Below, one piece after another: positions 34,856-42,501 of a DNA stretch of 64,000 nucleotides. The notes under the pieces are model-generated. The model did no database searches. It was given only the letters and a program-made list of their open reading frames with translations, and had not been told where the DNA came from. Numbering within the stretch: the first letter of the stretch is position 1; every line of letters starts with the position of its first letter. The translations under genes were made by a program, and so were the position numbers. The DNA is from Thermasporomyces sp036564245. Its GTDB lineage: Bacteria > Actinomycetota > Actinomycetes > Propionibacteriales > Actinopolymorphaceae. The DNA lies in NCBI GenBank assembly GCA_036564245.1, contig DATCKU010000042.1:75226-139225 (forward strand). Direction: 5' to 3'.

Positions 34856-35223
34856 GTGCTGCGCGGCCGCATCATCGTGGAAAGCCTGCGCATTGGCGCA
34901 GACATTCAGATTCCGAGCCGACCCTGACCAAGCTCACTCGTGCGACCGAGCCCGGAGCGGTTGACCCACAGCCCAAAGTCTGGACACTCCTCGACTTCGA
35001 GGTGCCACGCTCGCGTGCCGACGAGCTGGCCGAAGCTTTGTCGCATGCCTTGCTCGCCGAAGGAGGATGGTACGCCGACTTCGGCGTGGAGGACGATCAC
35101 ATTGTCGTCTTCGCCAACAAGGTCTCCCGTTACAAGAAGGGCGATCACAACGCACGCAAGGAAGTAGTCGCCTACGGTCTGAGCATTGGCGTCCCGGCCC
35201 ACCAGCTTGACTGGGGTGACTGA
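34856..35223 (+). pseudogene. Small RraB-like protein interrupted by a frameshift
   Basis: A good ribosome site (GGGAGGAG, 34841-34848) precedes GTG 34856, which begins VLRGRIIVESLRIGADIQIP and stops at 34925-34927. The next frame from about 34917 continues with KVWTLLDFEVPRSRADELAE, ALLAEGGWYADFGVEDDHI and KKGDHNARKEVVAYG, ending LDWGD at 35223. From memory, intact relatives in Actinobacteria run straight through this join, so one indel breaks the gene. Translation from a start after the shift is possible but no start codon with a ribosome site is visible. The function of the family is unclear; the tail resembles RraB/DUF695. Confidence 0.65.
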
Positions 35224-35252
35224 CGGCCGAGCGGGACTGGCATCATCTGCGC

Positions 35253-36020
35253 ATGACGATCGTGCGGTCCCGCACCCGTGGCAAGGCTCGCGTCGTTGCC
35301 ACATGGCTCGGCCTTGGCTTGGTCGCGCTCGCTCTGTTGGCGTTCGGACAGTTCAAGCTGAGCAATTCCCGCAGCTTCCAGATCTGCGGCGGACTCACGA
35401 ACCGCGTCGACACACAGGCCAAGGTCGTGGCACTGACCTTTGACGACGGGCCACACCCTGGCGGAACGCAGCAGATAGTGCGCACACTGGCCGCGAAGCA
35501 GGTCCGGGCGACGTTCTACCTGACAGGAAACGAGCTCGAGCGCTACCCGCAGCTTGGCCGCGAGATCGCGGCGGCGGGACATGAGATCGGCAACCACTCG
35601 TACGCACATGAGCGTATGCTCTTCGTGACCCCCGGACGGGTCGCCGACGAGGTACGACGGACCGACGCGCTGATCCGGCAAACCGGCTACCGCGGTGAGA
35701 TCACCTTCCGCCCGCCGTACGGAAAGAAGCTCATCGCTCTGCCGTGCTATCTGCGGATGCACGACCGCACGACCATCACGTGGGACGTCGAGCCGAACTC
35801 CTACCCCGACGTCGACGCAGACGCCTCACGAATCGTGAAGTACAGCGTGGAGCACACTCGGCCAGGGTCGATCATCCTGCTGCACGGTATGTATCCCAGC
35901 CGTCACGAGACGAGAAAAGCCATCGGGCCGCTGATCGATGCCCTGCGCGAGCGCGGATACCGATTCGTCACCGTGTCAGAGTTGCTCGAGCTGAGATCGG
36001 CGCAAGCTGACGCCACGTAG
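35253..36020 (+). CDS. Membrane-anchored polysaccharide deacetylase (NodB domain)
   Basis: This 255-residue protein starts with a basic stretch and one membrane segment, ATWLGLGLVALALLAFG, then a NodB homology domain (CE4). Motifs are LTFDDGPHP (motif 1, Asp-Asp), GHEIGNHSYAHERM (motif 2, His-His zinc site), RPPYGKK (motif 3), and IILLHGMY near the end. It should act outside the membrane, removing N- or O-acetyl groups from peptidoglycan or another surface polymer. ATG 35253 has only weak ribosome-site character. The neighbours give no clear substrate. The 250 bases after the stop show no protein-like frame on either strand. Confidence 0.9.
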   Translation: MTIVRSRTRGKARVVATWLGLGLVALALLAFGQFKLSNSRSFQICGGLTNRVDTQAKVVALTFDDGPHPGGTQQIVRTLAAKQVRATFYLTGNELERYPQLGREIAAAGHEIGNHSYAHERMLFVTPGRVADEVRRTDALIRQTGYRGEITFRPPYGKKLIALPCYLRMHDRTTITWDVEPNSYPDVDADASRIVKYSVEHTRPGSIILLHGMYPSRHETRKAIGPLIDALRERGYRFVTVSELLELRSAQADAT

Positions 36021-36274
36021 CGCGTTGCCGGCAGGATCACGGACTGCGCAGTCGCGCACGCCCCGGGATGCCGATCGAGCCGTACGGCCACGGTCCGGTT
36101 ACGCTCGGAGGTCGCGGAGCGCTCGCCTCGAACCACGTACGCCGCCAGGCGTAGTCGCCAGCGTCCCGACCACCGCGACCGGAGTAGCCGAACTCAAGAC
36201 CACGAACGGATGCCGCGGCGGCGCGACACGGGAACGATGGGGCCAAACCTCATCTCATGAAGGAGTGCCCCCAG

Positions 36275-37165
36275 ATGTCGCCCCGACCGTTCCGCTTCGG
36301 CGTCGTCGCCGCCTACGCCCCAGACGCTGAGACGTGGGCCAAGCTTGCCCGCCGCGCCGAAAACCTCGGCTTCCACACGCTGCTCGTACCTGACACCGGA
36401 CGCACGTTCTCGGTCTTTCCAGCCATGGCCGCGGCTGCCTCGGTCACAAGCACGTTGCGTGTCGGCAGCTTCGTCCTCAACACTCCACTGCACGCGCCTG
36501 CCGCAGTGGCCCAGCACACCATGACGCTCGACATGCTGAGCAACGGACGGTTCGAGCTAGGGCTTGGCGCCGGGCGTCCGGGAGGTGAGCACGACGCCGC
36601 TGAACTTGGTGTTCCATGGGGTACGCCTGGCGAGCGGGTACGACACCTCGCGGCAACGATTCGTGCCGTCAAGGACGCCTTGCGCGAGGCAAGCGCGAAT
36701 GAGACCAGGCGGGGTCCGGGACTGCACCCGGTCCAACGCCCCCACCCTCCCCTGATGATCGCCGGGTCCGGCCCACGTCTGCTTCGGCTGGCCGCCGAGG
36801 AGGCCGACATCGTGGCACTCGGGATCGGCCCTGAGGGCACAGAACGCGATCTTGCCGCCAAGGTGGACGAGCTGCGCAGCCTCGCGGGTGAGCGGTTCGA
36901 CCACCTGGAGCTCTCCCTGAATATCGCGGCCATAGGCGACGACCTACCGCCGTGGATCGCGGCGCAGCTCGGCAGCGATCCAGCCAAACTACGGGCGAAC
37001 AATTCGATTGCGCTACTTCGAGGCACGCCGGACGAAATGGCCGACGTCCTTGTCCGGCGGCGAGAGTCGCTCGGCATTTCGTACGTTTCGGTGAATTCGG
37101 CGTTCATGGACCAGTTCGCGCCCGTCGTGGATCGCCTTCGCGCCAACGAGCCGAACGACCGGTGA
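36275..37165 (+). CDS. LLM class flavin/F420-dependent oxidoreductase
   Basis: This 296-residue luciferase-like TIM-barrel protein shows FRFGVVAAYAPDAETWAKLA, VGSFVLNTPLHAPAAVAQ, RFELGLGAGRPGGEHDAAEL and HPPLMIAGSGPRLL, which fit the F420-dependent subgroup described from mycobacteria. The start is clear: AAGGAG at 36260-36265 lies inside the shorter upstream frame, so ATG 36275 (MSPRPF) is used rather than ATG 36257. It should reduce or oxidise a small molecule with F420 or FMN, and nothing nearby identifies the substrate. It is alone on the strand, followed by the pckG leader. Confidence 0.9.
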   Translation: MSPRPFRFGVVAAYAPDAETWAKLARRAENLGFHTLLVPDTGRTFSVFPAMAAAASVTSTLRVGSFVLNTPLHAPAAVAQHTMTLDMLSNGRFELGLGAGRPGGEHDAAELGVPWGTPGERVRHLAATIRAVKDALREASANETRRGPGLHPVQRPHPPLMIAGSGPRLLRLAAEEADIVALGIGPEGTERDLAAKVDELRSLAGERFDHLELSLNIAAIGDDLPPWIAAQLGSDPAKLRANNSIALLRGTPDEMADVLVRRRESLGISYVSVNSAFMDQFAPVVDRLRANEPNDR

Positions 37166-37257
37166 AGGTCAGGACCTTGGCGTGAGGAGATCACGCACTT
37201 GCGACGAATGGCGCAGCACCGCCGTAGGTATGGGCTGGTCCGTACCAGAGCTGCTGC

Positions 37258-37307
37258 CTTGTGCAGGATCTTGCCCAGAAGGAGCATCCTGCTGCAAGCT
37301 CTTGCAG
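37258..37307. promoter_or_regulatory. Two overlapping hairpins in the pckG upstream region
   Basis: CTTGTGCAGGAT (37258-37269) can pair with ATCCTGCTGCAAG (37286-37298). Alternatively CTGCAAG (37292-37298) pairs with CTTGCAG (37301-37307), a perfect 7-base stem with a 2-base loop. The two cannot form together, which resembles an attenuator or riboswitch-type choice, or simply a palindromic operator. It lies about 100 bases before the pckG ATG. Confidence 0.45.
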
Positions 37308-37403
37308 CCTAGTCGCAAAAACCGGTCGGATAGCCCTTTCCCAATCGCCATGCCACGCGATCGAGAGCACCACACAAAGACGAGAGCTGCATAGCGTGGC
37401 GAC

Positions 37404-39260
37404 ATGTCCACGACCACAACACCCAGCGGCGTCGTGATCAGCCAACGTGGCGCCAAGACTGCAGCTACCCCAACCAAACACACCGGTTTGTTGAATTGGG
37501 TCGCAGAACTGGCGGACCTGTGCCAACCGCAACAGGTCTATTGGTGTGACGGCTCGGAGCAGGAGTGGAATCGGCTCACCGACCAGCTGGTGAAGTCAGG
37601 CACGCTCGTGCGCCTGAATCCGGACAAGAAGCCGAATTCCTTCTGGTCGCGTACCGATCCGAGTGACGTGGCGCGTGTCGAGAAGCGCACGTTCATCTGC
37701 TCCCGGCATGAATCCGATGCAGGGCCCACCAACAACTGGATGGACCCGGACGAGATGAAGCGGATCATGACGGAGCTCTACCGCGGCTGCATGCGTGGTC
37801 GGACCATGTACGTCATCCCGTTCTGCATGGGACCGCTGGAGGCCGAGAAGCCGGAGTTCGGTGTGGAGATCACCGACTCGGCGTACGTCGTGGCGTCGAT
37901 GCGGATCATGACCCGGATGGGTCAGGCGGTCCTCGACCGACTGGATGCCGATCCAACCCGGGATTTCGTCCGGTGTCTGCACTCGGTCGGTGCGCCGCTC
38001 GAGCCCGGCCAGGCCGACGTTCCGTGGCCGTGCAATGAGACCAAGTACATTTCGCACTTCCCTGAGACCCGCGAGATCTGGTCGTTCGGGTCCGGCTACG
38101 GCGGCAATTCGCTCCTGGGGAAGAAGTGCTACTCGCTGCGCATCGCGAGCACCATTGCCCGCGACGAGGGCTGGCTTGCCGAGCACATGCTGATCCTCAA
38201 GCTCACGTCACCGGAAGGCAGGGTGCACTACATCGCCGCGGCATTCCCGAGTGCGTGTGGGAAGACGAATCTCGCGATGCTGGAGCCGACGATTCCAGGA
38301 TGGAAGGTCGAGACGCTGGGCGACGACATCGCGTGGATGCGGTTCGGTGAGGACGGCCGACTGTACGCGGTGAATCCGGAGTTCGGCTTCTTCGGGGTCG
38401 CTCCCGGGACCGGCTGGAAGACCAACCCCAACGCCATGCGTACGATCGAGCGCGGCAACTCGATCTTCACCAACGTGGCACTCACCAGCGATGGTGACGT
38501 GTGGTGGGAGGGCTACTCGGAGGAGCCTCCCGCCCAGCTCACCGACTGGAAGGGACGGCCGTGGTCGCCTTCGGAGGCGGAGCCGTCGAGCCATCCGAAC
38601 AGCCGCTTCTGCACGCCGATCAAGCAGTGCCCGATCCTGGCACCGGAGTACGACGACCCGCGTGGCGTACCGCTCTCCGCCATCTTCTTCGGCGGTCGGA
38701 GGGCCGCCACGGTCCCGCTGATCACCGAGTCGCGGGACTGGGTGCACGGCGTGTTCATGGGAGCCACCCTCTCCTCGGAGACCACGGCAGCCGCCGAGGG
38801 AAAGGTCGGCGTCGTGCGTCGTGACCCCATGGCCATGCGGCCCTTCATCGGGTATCACGTCGGTGACTACTTGCAGCATTGGATCACCACCGGCCGAAGC
38901 CACGACGCAGACAAGCTGCCGCGCATCTTCCACGTGAACTGGTTCCGCCGTGGTCCCGATGGGTCGTTCCTCTGGCCCGGCTTCGGCGACAACAGCCGCG
39001 TGCTCAAGTGGGCGATCGAACGCATCGAGGGCCGAGCGGATGCCGTGGAGACCCCGATCGGATACGTCCCCACTCGTCGTTCGCTCGATGTCGAAGGGCT
39101 CGACCTCGACGACACCACGTTGGATGCGCTGTTGCGGGTGGACGCAGAAGAGTGGCGAGCGGAGCTCCCGCAGATCGCCGAATGGTTCGAGACCATCGGC
39201 GACAAGCTGCCCGAGGAACTGTGGGAGGAGTTCGACACCCTCACCACTCGCCTGGACTGA
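37404..39260 (+). CDS. pckG: Phosphoenolpyruvate carboxykinase (GTP)
   Basis: This 618-residue enzyme interconverts oxaloacetate plus GTP with PEP plus CO2, the gluconeogenic entry reaction and the usual actinobacterial form. The kinase-1a P-loop region reads FPSACGKTNLAM, with the reactive Cys, and ETLGDDIAWMRFGEDG holds the metal-binding Asp pair. FGGRRAATVPLI and WFRRGPDGSFLWPGFGDN are also family blocks. Length matches GTP-type enzymes, which have no ATP-type signature. ATG 37404 is preceded by a non-coding region of about 240 bases with alternative hairpins. A GC-rich hairpin follows at 39296-39325. Confidence 0.96.
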   Translation: MSTTTTPSGVVISQRGAKTAATPTKHTGLLNWVAELADLCQPQQVYWCDGSEQEWNRLTDQLVKSGTLVRLNPDKKPNSFWSRTDPSDVARVEKRTFICSRHESDAGPTNNWMDPDEMKRIMTELYRGCMRGRTMYVIPFCMGPLEAEKPEFGVEITDSAYVVASMRIMTRMGQAVLDRLDADPTRDFVRCLHSVGAPLEPGQADVPWPCNETKYISHFPETREIWSFGSGYGGNSLLGKKCYSLRIASTIARDEGWLAEHMLILKLTSPEGRVHYIAAAFPSACGKTNLAMLEPTIPGWKVETLGDDIAWMRFGEDGRLYAVNPEFGFFGVAPGTGWKTNPNAMRTIERGNSIFTNVALTSDGDVWWEGYSEEPPAQLTDWKGRPWSPSEAEPSSHPNSRFCTPIKQCPILAPEYDDPRGVPLSAIFFGGRRAATVPLITESRDWVHGVFMGATLSSETTAAAEGKVGVVRRDPMAMRPFIGYHVGDYLQHWITTGRSHDADKLPRIFHVNWFRRGPDGSFLWPGFGDNSRVLKWAIERIEGRADAVETPIGYVPTRRSLDVEGLDLDDTTLDALLRVDAEEWRAELPQIAEWFETIGDKLPEELWEEFDTLTTRLD

Positions 39261-39295
39261 GCCCACCTCTCGCGCGTCACCACGAGGGTGCAGCC

Positions 39296-39325
39296 GCCGC
39301 CGGGTCACGCAGGTGGCCCGGCGGC
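39296..39325. terminator. GC-rich hairpin after pckG
   Basis: GCCGCCGGG (39296-39304) pairs with CCCGGCGGC (39317-39325) over a 12-base loop. There is no T tract, as is common for actinobacterial terminators. Confidence 0.55.
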
Positions 39326-39414
39326 GCTGTATCGTTGGCATCCGCGATGCCTCTCGCCCCTGCCCGCCTGTAGGTAGGATCCGGCGCTGCGGCTGTGCTC
39401 TGCTGGGGGAGTAC

Positions 39415-39648
39415 ATGCGTACGGTCTTGTTTGCGTTGCCGACGGTGATTTTCACGCTTGCGGTTGCGGCTGCCGTGTGGGCTGGCTCGTACGCCCGCCG
39501 GGCACGCCAAGAAAACGCCGAGTTGCGCGCACTCGTCAACAAGCTGAAAGACATCGCGTGGGATCAGCGCGAGTTGGACCCGAGCCTGAGCACGATCATC
39601 ATCGACGAGATCCGTACGCACGAAAAGAAGAAGGAGCTGCGTGGATGA
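39415..39648 (+). CDS. Small single-pass membrane protein, partner of an SPFH lipoprotein
   Basis: This 77-residue protein has one N-terminal membrane segment (TVLFALPTVIFTLAVAAAVW) followed by a charged, coiled-coil-like region (ARRARQENAELRALVNKL) and a lysine-rich end. GGGGGAG lies just before ATG 39415. Its stop overlaps the next gene's ATG (ATGA), so the two are translationally coupled. I do not recognise a family. The likely job is membrane anchoring or chaperoning of the SPFH lipoprotein, which is inference from the pairing. Confidence 0.75.
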   Translation: MRTVLFALPTVIFTLAVAAAVWAGSYARRARQENAELRALVNKLKDIAWDQRELDPSLSTIIIDEIRTHEKKKELRG

Positions 39649-40538
39649 GGCGATCCACTGTCTCGGCCCTGACCATTGCCGCGACAATGGCTGCGGTCAC
39701 CGGATTGGTCGGCTGCACGAGCATCAACACCCAACCCGACCAGGCCGGTCTCACGTACAACGCCGGACCGCTGTCCAACACGGCCTTCGACAGCTGCGTC
39801 GGCCCCAGCACACGAAACTGGGATGGCCCAGGCGACGAGCACTACACCTACCCGTTCGGCCAACGGACGTACGACTTCAGCGGTGGTGAGGGGTCCGACT
39901 CCGAGCCGATCAGCGTGGTCACCAAGGACAACGTGACGATGTCCGTGAGCGGTGTGGCGACGTTCGCGCTGAACACCGAGTGCGAGACGCTTCGGCAGTT
40001 CCACGAACGCATCGGCATCAAGTTCCAGGCCTGGATGGAGGACGGTCAGACAAGCACAGGCTGGATCAACATGCTGAACGTCTATCTCAAGCAACCGCTT
40101 GAGAAGGCCATGGACGCCGTGTCGAAGAAGTACGGCTACAAGGAGCTCTACTCCGACCCCGCGGTGAAGGAAGTCTGGGAGGACGAGGTCGGGAAGCTGG
40201 CATCCCAGTTCATCCGGGACCAGTCCGGCGCCAACTTCTTCTGCCGACCGTCGTACGAAGGGGCCGGGCCGTGCGGAAACCCGGTCGTGACACTGCAGTC
40301 ACCAGTACCGCCGGAGAACATCCGAGCAGCGCTCACCGCCGAGCAAGAGGCGGTCGCCCAGAACAACGCGCAAAAGCAGCGGAACGCGACGGTACGCACG
40401 CAGCTGGAGTCGATCCGCGAGCTCGTGGAGGTGCTCGGCCCTGAGGGCTACGTGCTCTACAAGGCGATCGAGGACGGCAAGGTGAGTGTGGTGCCCGTAC
40501 CCAACGGAAGCGGGATCAACATCACGCCGAAGCAATAG
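39645..40538 (+). CDS. SPFH/band-7-like lipoprotein
   Basis: This 297-residue exported protein has a signal peptide and lipobox TGLVGCTS, so it should sit on the outer face of the membrane. The body has a beta-rich SPFH-like part (about residues 75-115, DNVTMSVSGVATFALN, TECETLRQFHERIGIKF) and a long alpha-helical, charged segment around 215-280 (NIRAALTAEQEAVAQNNAQK), as in prohibitin-type oligomers. SPFH proteins usually form membrane scaffolds but are rarely lipoproteins facing outward. It follows a coupled 77-residue membrane protein, and a terminator hairpin closes the pair. Confidence 0.75.
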   Translation: MRRSTVSALTIAATMAAVTGLVGCTSINTQPDQAGLTYNAGPLSNTAFDSCVGPSTRNWDGPGDEHYTYPFGQRTYDFSGGEGSDSEPISVVTKDNVTMSVSGVATFALNTECETLRQFHERIGIKFQAWMEDGQTSTGWINMLNVYLKQPLEKAMDAVSKKYGYKELYSDPAVKEVWEDEVGKLASQFIRDQSGANFFCRPSYEGAGPCGNPVVTLQSPVPPENIRAALTAEQEAVAQNNAQKQRNATVRTQLESIRELVEVLGPEGYVLYKAIEDGKVSVVPVPNGSGINITPKQ

Positions 40539-40570
40539 CGACTTGACACGCCTGTCGGTCGCTTCGGAGC

Positions 40571-40608
40571 GAGCCGGTGAGTGCTGCGGTGCTCGCCGGC
40601 TCGGCTTT
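40571..40608 (+). terminator. Terminator after the SPFH pair
   Basis: GAGCCGG-T-GAG (40571-40581) and CTC-G-CCGGCTC (40592-40602) form an 11-base stem around TGCTGCGGTG. GGCTTT follows, a short T-containing tail. Confidence 0.65.
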
Positions 40609-40659
40609 CCGAGGCGATCGGTAGCTTGCCGCGGCATACACGCACCTGTGAGTAGCGAC

Positions 40660-42339
40660 TCACCGTCGTTGCGTGGTCATTGCAGGCTCGGGGCGGTGCA
40701 CGCCGCGGGGACGATAGCCGAGGGCCTCGCTTTCGCCGAGGAGGTCGGCCAGCAGCCAGATGATGGCGAGCCACATCTCCGTCCCCTGCAGACCGGCCTC
40801 GTGGTGGCGCCCTCTGCCCGGCTCCAGTGCGAACGCAAAACCTTCGCCGTCCCTCCACCGGGACACGGCACGTTCGAGCTGCCAGCGTGCCCAACGCTCC
40901 GCTTCGTTTCGGCGTGAGCGGGTCTGCTTCCCGGCGAGCCACAGCGGGTGGATCACATCGAGCACGTTGCACGCGTTGCCGCGATCGTCGGCGAAGTACT
41001 CCGGGTCACGCGCATGCGCGAGCACGGTGTCGATGGCCTGCTCCGGGTACGGCAATGGCAGCCCGAACTGAGCGTACGTACCACGGGTCAGCCGGTAGAA
41101 CCCGTTGACCGGCTGCAACCAGCGCTGCCGCGTATCGGGTTTGGACCACATGCCCGTGAACGGATCGGCGTGCAGCTGCAGCCAACCGAAAAGCGTTTCC
41201 ACCGGACTTCGTACGTCGAAATCCTTGAGGTTCCAGTAGGCAGCCGTCCCGATGGCATCCACCCAGTGTCCCGACGACCATCCGGCCTCGTCCCACGGCA
41301 GCTTCTCCAGCCGCGCGACCAGCTCGCCCGGTTCCATCTCCGAGACGGCACTGATGGGATGAGCGAACGACGACCCCAAAAGGTCCAGCGCGTAGCCGAC
41401 GCAGAGAATGTGGTACGACGCCCCGCCGCGGTCCAGGCTGGGGCTGGACTCCGAATACTCCGGCACGAGGCCGGTCTCGCTGTCTTGCAGGGAACGCAGG
41501 TACGCCGCGAGATCTGCTCGTCCGACCTGCGGAAGCGAGCCGTCCAGCAGCAGGTCGGCGATCTCCACCGCGTCGCACCAGGCGCGCACGGTCGGATCCG
41601 CGTCGGGTCGATCCAGGAAGCGGCCACCCAGCTCGGACTCGGGGTCTTGCCGCCAGCAGCGGGTGAGCACATCGGGCGCCTGGTCGCGGACCCGTGCGCC
41701 GAACGACTCCAGAAGGCTCCCGACGTCCTGGGTGGCGATGGGTCGGCTCGAACGACCTGCGACGTCGCGGCGGTCGCGTATCACGCGCGCCGGGTTGCCT
41801 CCGACGACTGCCCAGTCGGGCACGTCCTTGGTGACGACCGCACCCGCGCCGATCACAGCATGACTGCCGATTCGTACGCCATCGACGACCACGACGTGCG
41901 AGCCGATCCAGACGTCGTCACCGATCACGATCCCCTTGCTGGTGGTCGGTTGTTCACAGATCGCGCGGTCCGGCGCCGTCGAGTGGTTGAAGCCGAGCAA
42001 CGACGTGTGCGCGCCCACCCGGACCTTGGCGCCCATGCGCACCCGTCCACGTGCCACGGCATACGGGTTGAGCGTGCAGTGTGGCCCGGTTTCGAGGTCG
42101 TCGACCACGACGTAGGTGTGCGCAGCGAGATATGACCCGTCGCCCAACCGCAGCCTTCTCGGGTAGACCGCGGCGAGCCGGGAGACGAAGACCTGCTCGC
42201 CGAACTCGATATCGCCGCGGCTGGCCAGTTCCCGCTGCCACTCGAGCTGTGCCTTGCGCTCGGCTTCGGTCGCCGTCTTCCAGAACCCCCACGGGGCGAA
42301 GTCGTGAAAACCCCCAGGTGCCGTCGGCCCATCGTTCAT
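40660..42339 (-). CDS. Hexapeptide acetyltransferase fused to an alpha-helical cyclase-like domain
   Basis: This 559-residue fusion starts with a maltose/galactoside O-acetyltransferase-like part: left-handed beta-helix repeats such as IGDDVWIGSHVVVVDGVRIG, then SHAVIGAGAVVTKDVPDWAV and GGNPARVI. After about residue 200 comes a domain of about 340 residues with repeated helices, DADPTVRAWCDAVEIADLLL, GGASYHILCVGYALDLLG and GHWVDAIGTAAYWNLK, resembling the alpha-alpha toroid of prenyltransferase and squalene-cyclase-type proteins. The last residues (AMTTQRR) come from the AATGACC repeat before the stop. It may acetylate a surface sugar. ATG 42339 is the start. Confidence 0.8.
   Translation of the reverse strand: MNDGPTAPGGFHDFAPWGFWKTATEAERKAQLEWQRELASRGDIEFGEQVFVSRLAAVYPRRLRLGDGSYLAAHTYVVVDDLETGPHCTLNPYAVARGRVRMGAKVRVGAHTSLLGFNHSTAPDRAICEQPTTSKGIVIGDDVWIGSHVVVVDGVRIGSHAVIGAGAVVTKDVPDWAVVGGNPARVIRDRRDVAGRSSRPIATQDVGSLLESFGARVRDQAPDVLTRCWRQDPESELGGRFLDRPDADPTVRAWCDAVEIADLLLDGSLPQVGRADLAAYLRSLQDSETGLVPEYSESSPSLDRGGASYHILCVGYALDLLGSSFAHPISAVSEMEPGELVARLEKLPWDEAGWSSGHWVDAIGTAAYWNLKDFDVRSPVETLFGWLQLHADPFTGMWSKPDTRQRWLQPVNGFYRLTRGTYAQFGLPLPYPEQAIDTVLAHARDPEYFADDRGNACNVLDVIHPLWLAGKQTRSRRNEAERWARWQLERAVSRWRDGEGFAFALEPGRGRHHEAGLQGTEMWLAIIWLLADLLGESEALGYRPRGVHRPEPAMTTQRR
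40671..40685 (-). repeat. Copy of the TGGTCATT element inside the acetyltransferase tail
   Basis: GCGTGGTCATTGCAG belongs to the same short family. On the coding strand it encodes the final Ala-Met-Thr-Thr residues, so the natural stop of the gene may have been lost or extended by the element. Confidence 0.5.
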
Positions 42340-42480
42340 GTCTCACATCCGAGCAGACACCGAGAGGCGAGACAACGTACGCATCAGGAACCGGCCGCCC
42401 GACAGGTGGGTCTCGCCTCAGCAGGTGAGCGGCAGCATCACAGGGCGCCGGCACCTCCTGCGGCGAGCGAGCAGCCGCCG

Positions 42481-42501
42481 CGCCTGGTCATTGTTCAGAG
42501 G
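42481..42501 (-). repeat. Copy of the TGGTCATT element at the thiolase stop
   Basis: CGCCTGGTCATTGTTCAGAGG covers the thiolase stop codon (TCA at 42495-42497 on the plus strand). On the coding strand the order is CCTCTGA then AC then AATGACCAGGCG. The interval 42340-42480 holds no gene. Confidence 0.6.

Noticed and set aside
34657..35223. One 188-codon frame for the RraB-like protein
   Set aside because: Its first 90 residues are antisense to the HNH remnant and lack any conserved pattern. The proper N-terminus is in another frame from GTG 34856.
36021..36256. Possible decayed gene between the deacetylase and the LLM oxidoreductase
   Set aside because: I read all minus-strand frames and found no joined product with recognisable motifs, only short open pieces.
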